Position numbers and translations under genes: made by a program | DNA from: Burkholderia ubonensis | Lineage (GTDB): Bacteria; Pseudomonadota; Gammaproteobacteria; Burkholderiales; Burkholderiaceae | Direction of reading: 5' to 3' | Assembly: GCF_902833085.1 (NCBI RefSeq) | Contig: NZ_CADFEB010000002.1 | Span: 310,001-374,000 of the forward strand | Length of the DNA: 64,000 bases | Shown here: piece by piece, positions 45,813-54,805 of the stretch | Layout: every line of letters begins with the position of its first letter | How positions within the stretch are numbered: the first letter of the stretch is position 1 | The notes under the pieces: generated by a model | What the model was told of the DNA's origin: nothing | Database searches by the model: none | The model's input: the letters and a program-made list of their open reading frames with translations, nothing else

Positions 45813-45839
45813 CAAAAGCGCCCCGAAGGGCGCTTTGTT
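45813..45839 (-). terminator. efp terminator
   Basis: A 9-bp stem (AAAGCGCCC at 45815-45823, GGGCGCTTT at 45828-45836); on the minus strand the loop is the stable TTCG tetraloop and the read-out is TTTTGTTTTG. It directly follows the efp stop. Confidence 0.88.
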
Positions 45840-45861
45840 CGACGCGGAAACCGCTCGCCGA

Positions 45862-46419
45862 TTACGCGCGGCTGCGGTATTCGTGCGTACGCGTGTCGAT
45901 TTCGATCTTGTCGCCGGTGTTGCAGAACAGCGGAACCTGCAGTTCGAAACCGGTCGCGAGCTTCGCGTTCTTCAGCACCTTGCCCGACGACGTGTCGCCC
46001 TTGACGGCCGGCTCGGTGTAGGTGATTTCGCGCACGAGGACCGTCGGCAGTTCGACCGAGATCGCCTTCTCGTTGTAGAACACGACTTCGCACGCCATGC
46101 CGTCTTCGAGGTAGTGCAGCGCGTCGCCCATCATTTCCGCTTCGACTTCGAACTGGTTGTAGTCGGCGTCCATGAACACGTACATCGGGTCGGCGAAGTA
46201 CGAGTACGTCACTTCCTTGCGGTCGAGCACGACGACGTCGAACTTGTCGTCGGCCTTGTAGACCGATTCCTGACCTGCGTTGGTCAGCAGGTTCTTCATC
46301 TTCATCTTGACGACGGCGGCGTTACGGCCCGACTTGTTGTATTCCGTCTTCGAGATGACCCAAGCGTCGCTGCCGATCTGCACGACGTTGCCTACGCGGA
46401 GTTCCTGTGCGGTTTTCAT
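45862..46419 (-). CDS. efp: elongation factor P
   Basis: A 185-residue translation factor that relieves ribosome stalling at polyproline stretches. Three beta-barrel domains are complete ([16 protein letters not shown], then [26 protein letters not shown], ending [14 protein letters not shown]). The modified tip residue is Arg32 in [10 protein letters not shown], not Lys, which is the mark of the rhamnosylated EF-P class. The matching rhamnosyltransferase gene earP lies upstream on the same strand, 131 bases away. Confidence 0.98.
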   Translation of the reverse strand: MKTAQELRVGNVVQIGSDAWVISKTEYNKSGRNAAVVKMKMKNLLTNAGQESVYKADDKFDVVVLDRKEVTYSYFADPMYVFMDADYNQFEVEAEMMGDALHYLEDGMACEVVFYNEKAISVELPTVLVREITYTEPAVKGDTSSGKVLKNAKLATGFELQVPLFCNTGDKIEIDTRTHEYRSRA

Positions 46420-46550
46420 AAAAAAACTGTCCTGATCAAATCAAATAAATAGGTGCCTGAGCGTTGCGCAACGGGTGACGGCGCCAAGCGGGTGCGTTCC
46501 GGGCGGGCGCCAAAAGCAAGCGCTTGCGTGGTCAGCCGTCGGATAACCGT

Positions 46551-47756
46551 TTATTTTAACTGAGATTTTGCGTATTCGGCCAGCTTTCCGGCGAGATCGC
46601 CGACGGCCGCCAGCGCGTCGGCCCAATCGGCCGCATTCGCCTCCAGCGCCGCGCGGTGCTGCCAGAAATCGGCCCAGTCGGGCGTGCCCGCGCCGTTCCA
46701 TGCGTGCCAGAAGCGGGCGAGGGCGTCGCGAGGCGCGTCGGCGAGGCCCGCGCCGACATGCGCGAGCGCGGCGTCGAGCTTCGGCAGGTGCGCGTCGTCG
46801 GCCTGCGGATAGATGTGCCATACGAACGGCTTGCGCGCCCATTGCGCGCGGACGAACGAATCCTCGCCGCGCACGAAGTTCAGGTCGCCGATCCACAGCA
46901 GCGGATCGTAGTCGGACTGCGGGACGAACGCGAGCCCGTACGCGGTGAGATTGCCGCGGCTCGCCCGTGTGCCGGCGCCGAATGATTCAACCCCGGACTC
47001 GACCCCGAAAAAGCGCGCGACGGCGGGCGACACGCGCCCCTCGGGCACGAGCGCGACGACCGGCGCCGGGCCGTCGCGCCACTGCGCGAGAAGCGCGTCG
47101 AGGGCCGGATTCTCGTACGCGAACAGGCTGACGACCGTCGTGCCGGGCGCGGGCGGCGCGTCGCCCGTCGTGCGCCGCCACCAGGCGGCACGCGCGGGCG
47201 CGTCGGCGTCGAAGGCCGCGCGGCGCGCGTCGAGGCCGCGTTCCTTCAGCACGCCGCCGGTGCCGGCCGACAGGCCGGGAAAGAAGAACGTCTTGACGAG
47301 CGGGTAGCGCGGATGCGGCGACGGCCGCAGATGGAAATCGGCAACCCAGTCCTCGGCGCTCAGGTATTCGAGATTGATCCAGACGGGCCGGCGCTCGCGG
47401 CGCGCCATCGCCGCGAGATACGGGCCCGGCAGCTCGCACGCGAACGCCTCGATCACGACGTCGGCGATCTCGATCGCATCACCGACCTCGGCGTGCCAGT
47501 GCTCGATCACGACCCCGTCGGCGGTCTGCCGCAGCGCGTCGGGCTCGACGCCGGGCAGCAGGCGCGCGAACGTGCGCAGGTCGTCGACGATGAGCCGCAC
47601 CTGCCAGCCGTGCTCGTGCGCGAGCTGGCGCGCGAGGCGCCAACACACGCCGATGTCGCCGAAGTTGTCGACGACGGTGCAGAAGATGTCGCAGGCGACG
47701 GTTTCGTCCGGCGTGCGCGGGGTCGGGTCGTGGGGGCGGGGGGCGGTGCGTGGCAT
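46551..47756 (-). CDS. earP: EF-P arginine rhamnosyltransferase EarP
   Basis: A 401-residue inverting glycosyltransferase that adds rhamnose from dTDP-rhamnose to Arg32 of EF-P. The catalytic Asp residues lie in [15 protein letters not shown] (Asp30, Asp34), and the conserved Glu is Glu298 in [15 protein letters not shown], both as known for the Pseudomonas and Neisseria enzymes. [17 protein letters not shown] is also family-typical. The protein has a 20-residue extra N-terminus. Adjacent to efp, in the same direction, which supports a dedicated pair. Confidence 0.95.
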   Translation of the reverse strand: MPRTAPRPHDPTPRTPDETVACDIFCTVVDNFGDIGVCWRLARQLAHEHGWQVRLIVDDLRTFARLLPGVEPDALRQTADGVVIEHWHAEVGDAIEIADVVIEAFACELPGPYLAAMARRERRPVWINLEYLSAEDWVADFHLRPSPHPRYPLVKTFFFPGLSAGTGGVLKERGLDARRAAFDADAPARAAWWRRTTGDAPPAPGTTVVSLFAYENPALDALLAQWRDGPAPVVALVPEGRVSPAVARFFGVESGVESFGAGTRASRGNLTAYGLAFVPQSDYDPLLWIGDLNFVRGEDSFVRAQWARKPFVWHIYPQADDAHLPKLDAALAHVGAGLADAPRDALARFWHAWNGAGTPDWADFWQHRAALEANAADWADALAAVGDLAGKLAEYAKSQLK

Positions 47757-47834
47757 CGAAGCGGGCAGGTGGAATGCTCTAAACTGGCGATTCTAATAGA
47801 CCCGTTCGCGCGCCTCGCGGCGCCCGGATCACGC

Positions 47835-49847
47835 ATGACATCCCCAGAAGCCTCCGCAGCCCCGTTCGAACCGAAGAAGATCCTCGCGCAACTGCCGCAC
47901 CTGCCCGGCGTCTACCGCTATTACGACGCGGCCGGCGCGGTGCTCTACGTCGGCAAGGCGCGCGACCTGAAGAAGCGCGTGTCGAGCTATTTCACGAAGA
48001 CGCAGCTGTCGCCGCGCATCGCGATGATGGTCACGCGCATCGCGCGCGTCGAGACGACCGTCACGCGTTCGGAGGCGGAAGCGCTGCTGCTCGAGAACAA
48101 CCTGATCAAGGCGCTCGCGCCGCGCTACAACATCCTGTTTCGCGACGACAAGTCGTATCCGTACCTGAAGCTCACCGCGCATCGTTTTCCGCGGATGGCG
48201 TACTACCGCGGCGCCGTCGACAAGCAGAACCAGTATTTCGGGCCGTTCCCGAGCGCGTGGGCCGTGCGCGAGAGCATCCAGATCCTGCAGCGCGTGTTCC
48301 AGCTGCGCACCTGCGAGGATTCGGTGTTCAACAACCGCACGCGCCCGTGCCTGCTGCACCAGATCGGGCGCTGCACCGCGCCGTGCGTCAGCGCGATCTC
48401 CGACGAGGACTACGCGCGCGACGTGTCGAACGCCGCGCGCTTCCTGCTCGGCCGGCAATCCGAGGTGATGAAGGAGCTCGAGGAGAAGATGCACGGGTTC
48501 GCGGCGGAGCTGAAGTTCGAGCAGGCGGCGGCCGTGCGCAACCAGATGAGCTCGCTCGCGACCGTGCTGCATCAGCAGGCGATCGAGGTCGGCAGCGACA
48601 GCGACGTCGACATCCTCGCGGTGGTCGCGCAGGGCGGGCGCGTGTGCGTGAACCTCGCGATGGTGCGCGGCGGCCGGCATCTCGGCGACAAGGCGTATTT
48701 CCCGACGCACGTCGAGAGCGCGTTGACGCTCGCGGAAGGCGGGCTCGACGACGAGGCCGAGCCGGCGGTCGACGCGCGGCCCGACCAGCCGGCGGAAGAC
48801 GCGGGCGGCGCGCGCAATGCGCAGGCGTCGGTCGAGGCCGAGGTGCTCGACGCGTTCATCGCGCAGCACTATCTCGGCAACCGCGTGCCGCCGGTGCTCG
48901 TCGTGAGCCATGCGCCCGCGAGCCGCGACCTGCTCGACCTGCTGTCCGAGCAGGCCGGCCACAAGGTGTCGCTGGTGCGGCAGCCGCAGGGCCAGCGGCG
49001 CGCGTGGCTGTCGATGGCCGAGCAGAACGCGGGCCTCGCGCTCGCGCGGCTGCTGTCCGAGCAGGGTTCGCAGCAGGCGCGCACGCGCGCGCTCGCCGAC
49101 ACGCTCAGCTACGAGAACGACGACCTCGCGCATCTGCGGATCGAGTGCTTCGACATCAGCCACACGATGGGCGAGGCGACCCAGGCTTCGTGCGTCGTCT
49201 ATCACCATCACAAGATGCAGTCCGGCGAATACCGGCGCTACAACATCACCGGCATCACGCCCGGTGACGATTACGCGGCGATGCGGCAGGTGCTGACGCG
49301 CCGCTACGAAAAGATGGTCGAGCAGGCGGCGCAGGCCGCGGCAGCCGACGACGCGGCCGGCATCGACGGCGAGACGACGCGCCAGGCCGAGGCCGCGAGC
49401 CTGTTGCCGAACATCGTGCTGATCGACGGCGGCAAGGGGCAGGTCGAGATCGCGCGGCAGGTGTTCACCGAGCTGGGTCTCGACACGTCGATGCTGGTCG
49501 GCGTCGCGAAGGGCGAGGGGCGCAAGGTCGGGCTCGAGACGCTCGTGTTCGCCGACGGCCGCGCGCCGCTCGAGCTCGGCAAGGAGAGCGCCGCGCTGAT
49601 GCTCGTCGCGCAGATCCGCGACGAGGCGCACCGGTTTGCGATCACCGGGATGCGCGCGAAGCGGGCGAAGGCCCGCCAGACGTCACGGCTCGAGGAGCTC
49701 GAGGGGGTCGGCGCGAAACGCCGGCAGCGGCTGCTCGCCCGCTTCGGCGGGCTGCGCGGCGTCGTCGCGGCGAGCGTGGACGAACTCGCGAGCGTCGAGG
49801 GCATTTCGCGCGCGCTCGCCGAGCAGATCTACAGGCAGTTGCACTGA
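47835..49847 (+). CDS. uvrC: excinuclease ABC subunit C
   Basis: A 670-residue nuclease that makes both incisions in nucleotide excision repair. GIY-YIG domain at residues about 18-95 ([24 protein letters not shown]) for the 3' cut; Cys-rich region with [16 protein letters not shown] motif near residue 210 ([14 protein letters not shown]) for UvrB contact; RNase-H-like domain ([21 protein letters not shown]) for the 5' cut; tandem HhH at the C-terminus. About 45 extra residues lie between UVR and RNase-H parts. The ATG at 47835 is used; the open frame upstream runs antisense to earP. Confidence 0.96.
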   Translation: MTSPEASAAPFEPKKILAQLPHLPGVYRYYDAAGAVLYVGKARDLKKRVSSYFTKTQLSPRIAMMVTRIARVETTVTRSEAEALLLENNLIKALAPRYNILFRDDKSYPYLKLTAHRFPRMAYYRGAVDKQNQYFGPFPSAWAVRESIQILQRVFQLRTCEDSVFNNRTRPCLLHQIGRCTAPCVSAISDEDYARDVSNAARFLLGRQSEVMKELEEKMHGFAAELKFEQAAAVRNQMSSLATVLHQQAIEVGSDSDVDILAVVAQGGRVCVNLAMVRGGRHLGDKAYFPTHVESALTLAEGGLDDEAEPAVDARPDQPAEDAGGARNAQASVEAEVLDAFIAQHYLGNRVPPVLVVSHAPASRDLLDLLSEQAGHKVSLVRQPQGQRRAWLSMAEQNAGLALARLLSEQGSQQARTRALADTLSYENDDLAHLRIECFDISHTMGEATQASCVVYHHHKMQSGEYRRYNITGITPGDDYAAMRQVLTRRYEKMVEQAAQAAAADDAAGIDGETTRQAEAASLLPNIVLIDGGKGQVEIARQVFTELGLDTSMLVGVAKGEGRKVGLETLVFADGRAPLELGKESAALMLVAQIRDEAHRFAITGMRAKRAKARQTSRLEELEGVGAKRRQRLLARFGGLRGVVAASVDELASVEGISRALAEQIYRQLH

Positions 49848-49926
49848 CACGGCGCCGCCACCCGCCTCGCTTGTGGCAGGGCGGTCGACGCGGCACAATT
49901 GCGAATCCTTTACTGTCCCGGATGCC

Positions 49927-50514
49927 ATGCCGTTCAATTTCCCGATTTTCCTGACGTGGGTGCGGATCGTGCTGATTCCGCTCGTCGTCGGCGTGTTCTA
50001 TCTGCCGGAGACGGTGATGGGCGGCGCGCACCGCAATCTCGCGGCGGCGCTGATCTTCATCCTCGCCGCGCTGACGGACTGGTTCGACGGCTTCCTGGCG
50101 CGCAAATGGAATCAGACGTCGTCGTTCGGCGCGTTCCTCGATCCGGTCGCGGACAAGCTGATGGTGACGGCCGCGCTGCTGATCCTCGTGCAGATCGCGC
50201 GGGTCGACGCGGCGATCGCGCTCGTGATCGTCGGCCGCGAGATCGCAATCTCGGCGCTGCGTGAGTGGATGGCACAGATCGGTGCGTCGAAGAGCGTCGC
50301 GGTGAATCAGCTCGGCAAGTTCAAGACCGCTTGCCAGATGGTCGCGATTCCGATGCTGCTGTACTACGGGCCGCTGCCGCTCGGTTTTGCGACGCTCGAC
50401 ACGCGCGTGTGGGGCGAGTGGCTGATGTATCTCGCGGCAGTGCTGACGATCTGGTCGATGCTGTACTACATGAAGCTCGCGTGGCCGCAGATTCGCGAGC
50501 GCAGCCGCGTGTGA
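49927..50514 (+). CDS. pgsA: CDP-diacylglycerol--glycerol-3-phosphate 3-phosphatidyltransferase
   Basis: A 195-residue inner-membrane enzyme that makes phosphatidylglycerol phosphate. The CDP-alcohol phosphotransferase signature is DWFDGFLARKWNQTSSFGAFLDPVADK (first Asp near residue 51), cut here by conserved spacing D-x2-D-G-x2-A-R-x8-G-x3-D-x3-D. Four to five membrane helices. It begins with NFPIFLTWVRIVLIPLVV. Placement after uvrC and before a tRNA cluster matches many proteobacteria (uvrC-pgsA-glyW-cysT in E. coli). Confidence 0.95.
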   Translation: MPFNFPIFLTWVRIVLIPLVVGVFYLPETVMGGAHRNLAAALIFILAALTDWFDGFLARKWNQTSSFGAFLDPVADKLMVTAALLILVQIARVDAAIALVIVGREIAISALREWMAQIGASKSVAVNQLGKFKTACQMVAIPMLLYYGPLPLGFATLDTRVWGEWLMYLAAVLTIWSMLYYMKLAWPQIRERSRV

Positions 50515-50569
50515 CGCGGTCAGCCATGCCGGGGCGGAGAACTTTTTGGAAAAAGGGCGCGAAAACCCC

Positions 50570-50598
50570 TTGACACCTGAAAGCGCCTTCGACATAAT
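50570..50598 (+). promoter_or_regulatory. sigma-70 promoter of the tRNA-Gly/Cys cluster
   Basis: TTGACA (50570-50575) and CATAAT (50593-50598) with a 17-base spacer, 51 bases before the first tRNA-Gly. Confidence 0.88.
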
Positions 50599-50649
50599 CT
50601 CGCTTCTCCGCTGCACGACGAAGTGAGTGCGGCGAGGCAGAAGCAGCAT

Positions 50650-50725
50650 GCGGGAGTAGCTCAGTTGGTAGAGCGCAACCTTGCCAAGGTTGAGGTCGCG
50701 AGTTCGAGACTCGTCTCCCGCTCCA
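50650..50725 (+). tRNA. tRNA-Gly (GCC), copy 1
   Basis: A 76-base tRNA with encoded CCA; anticodon GCC at 50683-50685. First of three identical genes in one transcript led by the promoter at 50570-50598. Confidence 0.97.
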
Positions 50726-50773
50726 GGTTTTTGGCGGCGCGTTGTACGGCAAGCGCTGCAGTTGCAGGACAAT

Positions 50774-50849
50774 GCGGGAGTAGCTCAGTTGGTAGAGCGC
50801 AACCTTGCCAAGGTTGAGGTCGCGAGTTCGAGACTCGTCTCCCGCTCCA
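50774..50849 (+). tRNA. tRNA-Gly (GCC), copy 2
   Basis: Identical in sequence to copy 1, 76 bases, encoded CCA, anticodon GCC. Confidence 0.97.
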
Positions 50850-50898
50850 GGTTTTTTGGCGACGCGTTGTACGGCAAGCGTTGCAGTTGCAGGACAAT

Positions 50899-50974
50899 GC
50901 GGGAGTAGCTCAGTTGGTAGAGCGCAACCTTGCCAAGGTTGAGGTCGCGAGTTCGAGACTCGTCTCCCGCTCCA
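50899..50974 (+). tRNA. tRNA-Gly (GCC), copy 3
   Basis: Identical to copies 1 and 2, 76 bases, encoded CCA, anticodon GCC. Followed by about 100 bases and then tRNA-Cys. Confidence 0.97.
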
Positions 50975-51072
50975 GACACTGGGGAAGCAGCGCTTCCCTT
51001 TTTATTTGATGGACCGACGGTCATCAAAGAAATCTGTCGCTTGCCGGCACGGCGAGTGAACAGTCCGCTTAC

Positions 51073-51146
51073 GGCGCGATAGCAAAGCGGTTATGCAGCG
51101 GCCTGCAAAGCCGTTTAGGCCGGTTCGACTCCGGCTCGCGCCTCCA
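51073..51146 (+). tRNA. tRNA-Cys (GCA)
   Basis: A 74-base tRNA with anticodon GCA (in the loop CTGCAAA) and encoded CCA. Acceptor GGCGCGA pairs with TCGCGCC. A degenerate second copy of this gene and its terminator lies 2.4 kb downstream at 53482-53573. Confidence 0.96.
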
Positions 51147-51149
51147 GAA

Positions 51150-51182
51150 AAAGCCCCGCTCTGTCGGGGCTTTTCTTTTTTC
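51150..51182 (+). terminator. terminator of the tRNA-Gly/Cys cluster
   Basis: Stem AAAGCCCCG (51150-51158) with CGGGGCTTT (51165-51173), loop CTCTGT, followed by TTCTTTTTT. Confidence 0.92.
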
Positions 51183-51432
51183 TCCCCTCCATTCGTCGCC
51201 GGACGCTATACACGTTGCCGACGGCCTCCGTCGAAGGCGCTGACGATCGTTAATACCGCCGGGACTTATCGATCTGGTCAGAATGCTGCTATTCGTTGAA
51301 AAGCGAGGCGCATTTCATGCATATATTTAAATTATCGTGCATTAATATGCCTGCCCGTATGTAATTGCCCTGTATTTGTCGAGTCGGTGGTGTTATATTT
51401 TTTGGCCATAAATATAACCGAGGGTAATTCGA

Positions 51433-53367
51433 ATGCTAATAACCAGGATATCTCGCAAAACCCGTCGCTGGTCGGCCGCCGTGGCATTGGCGGCATTCGC
51501 GGGGCTGGTCGGCGCTGCGTCGGCCAACACGCAGCCGACGCAGCAAAAGCAGGCGCGCATGCCGCGCGTGCCGCAGAACCTGCCGGTCTCGCCCGAACAG
51601 GCCGAGTACAACCTGCCGCTCAGCGAGCAGGACCGCGCGATACTGACCAAGCCTTCGCAGCAGAAGCAGCCGCTCAAGCGCAGCAAACGCAGCGCATCGG
51701 GTGCCGATTGCCGCGACATGTCGGTGATGACCCAGTATCGCGGCGCGGCACTCGCCGATTACATTGCCAATCTTCCCGATTATGAATGCCATTACGGCCT
51801 GTTTTCGGTCGATAAAACCTTGGCGGCGCAGATCTTTAATGCCGAAAACGTGCACGCCGTCGCGAGTCGCTTCGTGCAGGAGATATATCGCTATGATGCA
51901 AGCAATTTGATTCTGGTCAATTTGCTGATTTATCTGCGTTCCGCATATTACCAATATGACGTATCGGGCATCGCTGATCCGATTCCGAATCTCGCGGTGC
52001 AGCTGCGCCCGTACATCAAGCAAAGCCTCGAGGGCGATGCGCTCTATCGCGAGAATTCGCGTGCGCCGAGCACCGCGAACGAGCTGATGAAGCTCATCAC
52101 GAACATGAAGGACGAGGCGTACTACCTGCCTGCGCTGAAGAGCCGCGTTGCGCTTTATACGGCGAGCGCGGCGAATCCGCAGGCGGCGGCGCCGCTGCAG
52201 CAGCGCAGCGCGGCGGGCGGCTTCACCGGCCTGCTGACGGTGTTTTTCTATGCGCATCAGCGCGCCGGCGCGCAGCAGATGCTCGACAGCGACGCGACCC
52301 TGCCCGAGACGCTCAATCGCTTCGTCACCGCGAACCGCGCGAGCCTGTCGAATACCGGCGCCGCGTATCAGCTCGCCGACGCGGCGCGTGAGACTTATCG
52401 CTTTCTCCGTTATCCGATGCAGAAGCCGCGCGTGAAGAAGATGATCCAGGACATGCTCGCGTCGACGAGCATGACGGGCGCGGACAGCGATCTGTGGCTC
52501 GCGGCCGCGGAAGCGGTCGACTACGGCGACTCCGGCAACTGCGCGGATTACGGCACGTGCGACTACAAGAAGCGTCTGGCCGACGCGGTGCTGACGCATC
52601 GTTACGCGTGCAACGCGAGCGTGCGCATTCTCGCGCAGGACATGACGGCGCCGCAGCTGCAGTCGGTATGTGCGGCGGTCGCCCGGCAGGACGATTACTT
52701 TCACCGGATGATGAAGACCGGACGCAAGCCGGTCGCGGGCGATCGCAACGACACGATCGAGCTTGTCGTCTTCGACGACTACGCGAACTACCGCAAGTAC
52801 GCTTCGGTGATCTACGGAATCAGCACCGACAACGGCGGCATGTATCTCGAAGGCGATCCGTCGGCGCCCGGCAACCAGGCGCGCTTCATCGCGCACGAGG
52901 CATCGTGGCTGCGGCCGGAGTTCAAGGTGTGGAACCTCGAGCACGAGTTCACGCACTATCTCGACGGCCGCTACGACATGGCGGGCGACTTCACGGCGAG
53001 CACCGCGAAGCCGACGGTCTGGTGGATCGAAGGCGTTGCCGAATATCTGTCGAGAAAGAACGACAATCAGGAATCGATCGACGCTGCGCACACGGGCGCG
53101 TACCGGTTCTCGGACGTGCTCGGGACGCGATACTCGTCGAGCGACTACGTCGCGCGTGCATACCGGTGGGGCTATATGGCGACGCGCTTCATGTTCGAGC
53201 GCCATCGCGCCGACGTCGACACGATCGTTGCGCGTTTCCGCGCGGGCGATTACGACGGCTATGAGAACTACGTCGGGTACATCGGCCGCCGCTACGACAG
53301 CGAGTTCGCCGATTGGGCGCGCAATGCAACGACGGCGGGCGAGCCGCCGTTGCCGACGGCGCGATGA
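51433..53367 (+). CDS. secreted M9 family collagenase-type metallopeptidase
   Basis: A 644-residue exported zinc peptidase of the M9 (Vibrio-type collagenase) family. The signal peptide (SRKTRRWSAAVALAAFAGLVGAASA) ends near residue 32. The N-terminal half (about 90-430) is the helical activator part; the catalytic domain carries HEFTH (His504, Glu505, His508) and the third ligand Glu537 in WWIEGVAEYLS. No PKD or PPC domain follows, so this is the short form without a collagen-binding tail. A GAGGG site 8 bases ahead fixes the ATG. The upstream DNA and parts of the first half are AT-richer than the rest of the window. It lies between tRNA-Cys and a degenerate copy of it. Confidence 0.85.
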   Translation: MLITRISRKTRRWSAAVALAAFAGLVGAASANTQPTQQKQARMPRVPQNLPVSPEQAEYNLPLSEQDRAILTKPSQQKQPLKRSKRSASGADCRDMSVMTQYRGAALADYIANLPDYECHYGLFSVDKTLAAQIFNAENVHAVASRFVQEIYRYDASNLILVNLLIYLRSAYYQYDVSGIADPIPNLAVQLRPYIKQSLEGDALYRENSRAPSTANELMKLITNMKDEAYYLPALKSRVALYTASAANPQAAAPLQQRSAAGGFTGLLTVFFYAHQRAGAQQMLDSDATLPETLNRFVTANRASLSNTGAAYQLADAARETYRFLRYPMQKPRVKKMIQDMLASTSMTGADSDLWLAAAEAVDYGDSGNCADYGTCDYKKRLADAVLTHRYACNASVRILAQDMTAPQLQSVCAAVARQDDYFHRMMKTGRKPVAGDRNDTIELVVFDDYANYRKYASVIYGISTDNGGMYLEGDPSAPGNQARFIAHEASWLRPEFKVWNLEHEFTHYLDGRYDMAGDFTASTAKPTVWWIEGVAEYLSRKNDNQESIDAAHTGAYRFSDVLGTRYSSSDYVARAYRWGYMATRFMFERHRADVDTIVARFRAGDYDGYENYVGYIGRRYDSEFADWARNATTAGEPPLPTAR

Positions 53368-53481
53368 TCAAGCGCGGCCGCCTGAGTCCGGGTGCGGGAT
53401 GACGGCGACGCGTACGCTGCGGCCCCGGCTTTTTGGCGACGATCGTGATCGGTTCCCGGTGGTCTGCCTCAGGAAGTTCAC

Positions 53482-53543
53482 GGCGCGTCGCCGAGCCGCT
53501 ATTTGCGCATCGTAGGCTGGTTCGACTCCGGCTCGCGCTTCCT
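53482..53543 (+). pseudogene. degenerate tRNA-Cys copy
   Basis: Starts GGCGCGT (53482-53488) and ends with GGTTCGACTCCGG plus CTCGCGCT (to 53539), matching the real tRNA-Cys acceptor and T-arm. Positions 53513-53573 align with 51116-51176 without gaps at an offset of exactly 2397 bases, with about five differences, covering the 3' half of the tRNA and the terminator. The D and anticodon arms are shortened and no GCA anticodon remains, and CCA has become CCT, so it is not functional. Confidence 0.8.
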
Positions 53544-53546
53544 GAA

Positions 53547-53573
53547 AAAGCCCCGCTCAGTCGGGGCTTTTTT
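53547..53573 (+). terminator. terminator copy after tRNA-Cys remnant
   Basis: Stem AAAGCCCCG (53547-53555) with CGGGGCTTT (53562-53570) then TTT. It is a near-identical copy of the terminator at 51150-51182 and may end the collagenase transcript. Confidence 0.85.
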
Positions 53574-53800
53574 GCGCCGCTTTCGCCAATCGGTTTCCCC
53601 AAGGCGTTAAAAAATCGTACATGAACGGTTGATTTCACTCTGCTTGCATTGTTACATTCGCCTTTCGCGCTAGGGAGGACGGGGCCGCCGGCGCGCGCGG
53701 CAGTCTGTGAGCAGAAGGACAGACGTGTCGACAGCACACGACTCGCAATGGCTGCGAGGCGCGTGCCATCCTGGGTCCCACCATGGCCAGAAGTAAAAAC

Positions 53801-54412
53801 ATGAACACGAAGAGAAGACCCCGGGGGGCGGGGAAAGCAATAGGGCGGGCTGCGATGCTCTGCTTGATGATCGCGGCGTTCGGCGGATGCAGTGATGCAA
53901 GGAACGACCGCGCGGATATCCCTGCGACATCGCCGAGTGCGGACGCGGTTGCCGGCAGCGACGTTCCCTCGCCGACATCTCCGGATGCCGCGCGTCCGGA
54001 AACCGGTGTTTCGAGCCGCCATTACGTGCTCCATCAGGATGGCGCGTACGGGTATGAGCCGGCATTGAGTGAGGACGACATTCGGGCCGGCAAGGCCGTG
54101 AAGGCGTTGGTCATGATGCGCTATGTCGGATTCAGAGACGGCACGCATACCTTGCTGATCCTCGACGAAGATGATCCGGACATCGTCGGCCGGGTGACTT
54201 GTGCAGTGCCGTGCAAGTTCGCCAAGTTCCGGACCGTGGTCGACGGCAAGGTAACGTCGACGGAGACGGTACGTATGACGCCGGATTCGCTCGTAGGGTC
54301 GATGTTCGAAGACGCGATTGCGGGCCGGCTGGTTCCCTACCGGAAGACCGCGGGCTCCCGGCAGCGAGGCAAAGTTGCGAAGCCGGACGACGTCGATGCC
54401 CGGGACGAGTAA
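53801..54412 (+). CDS. putative lipoprotein, unknown function
   Basis: A 203-residue protein with a basic N-terminus (MNTKRRPRGAGKAIGRAAML), a hydrophobic stretch and FGGC, an atypical lipobox, at about residue 30. A Ser/Pro/Ala-rich linker follows, then a compact domain with GYEPALSEDDIRAGKAVKALVMMRYVG and TLLILDEDDPDIVGRVTCAVPCKFAKF (two Cys that could pair). Likely anchored in the envelope. ATG 53783 is an alternative start. I do not recognise the family. It lies with the next membrane protein in the accessory stretch after the tRNA-Cys remnant. Confidence 0.6.
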   Translation: MNTKRRPRGAGKAIGRAAMLCLMIAAFGGCSDARNDRADIPATSPSADAVAGSDVPSPTSPDAARPETGVSSRHYVLHQDGAYGYEPALSEDDIRAGKAVKALVMMRYVGFRDGTHTLLILDEDDPDIVGRVTCAVPCKFAKFRTVVDGKVTSTETVRMTPDSLVGSMFEDAIAGRLVPYRKTAGSRQRGKVAKPDDVDARDE

Positions 54413-54469
54413 GCGGGCGCATCGACCTTTCACAAACAAATCACCCAACCATCAATCGAGGAAACCAAA

Positions 54470-54805
54470 ATGAACAATCTCGCGCTGCAGTCCCGTTTGT
54501 CCATCACCGACATCATTGGGCACGCCGTCATCTGGATCCTGCTGACCATCGTGACGCTGGGCCTGGCACTCTTCGTGTACCCGTACTATCTGTACCGGTT
54601 CGTGATCAGCAAGACGGTCGCGCTCGATCGTGACGGCAAGGTCGCCGGGCGGCTCGAGTGCACCATCGATCTCGTGACGATCACAGGAAAAATCGTCATC
54701 TGGACGATCATCTCGATCGTCACCTTCGGCATCGGCTACTTCTTCTTCCTGTACAAGATCGTCGCGCATTGCATGGATCACACGCGACTCGTCAGCGTTC
54801 AGTAA
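54470..54805 (+). CDS. small membrane protein with internal duplication
   Basis: A 111-residue protein made of two similar halves. Each has a short polar lead (ITDIIGHAVIW / LVTITGKIVIW), one hydrophobic helix (ILLTIVTLGLALFVYPYYLY / TIISIVTFGIGYFFFLYKI) and a short charged end (RFVISKTVALD / VAHCMDHTRLV). This suggests an internal tandem duplication of a single-helix unit. No known function. Its good upstream context (GAGGAAACC before the ATG) supports translation. It follows the lipoprotein gene by 57 bases in the same direction and may be co-transcribed. Confidence 0.7.
   Translation: MNNLALQSRLSITDIIGHAVIWILLTIVTLGLALFVYPYYLYRFVISKTVALDRDGKVAGRLECTIDLVTITGKIVIWTIISIVTFGIGYFFFLYKIVAHCMDHTRLVSVQ

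Larger units (their letters stand above)
50650..50974 (+). repeat. tandem repeat of about 125 bp carrying tRNA-Gly
   Basis: Three tRNA-Gly genes arise from tandem copies of a 124-125 bp unit: unit 1 50650-50773, unit 2 50774-50898, and unit 3 cut after the tRNA at 50974. The two spacers (GGTTTTTGGCGGCGCG... and GGTTTTTTGGCGACGCG...) differ at only a few positions, showing recent duplication. Confidence 0.92.
53368..53782 (+). other. intergenic region with tRNA-Cys remnant
   Basis: No protein gene is supported in these 415 bases. The first 110 bases show nothing clear. The tRNA-Cys pseudogene and its terminator occupy 53482-53573. The rest (53574-53782) includes an AT-richer stretch at about 53600-53650 that may hold the promoter of the lipoprotein gene. 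Confidence 0.6.

Noticed and set aside
50623..51027. Small open frames over the tRNA-Gly repeats
   Set aside because: They are translations of tRNA and spacer copies (GVAQLVERNLAKVEV pattern), a common false call.
53383..53500. Possible third tRNA in front of the tRNA-Cys remnant
   Set aside because: No complete cloverleaf or anticodon arm can be drawn; only the Cys-like acceptor and T-arm pieces are convincing.
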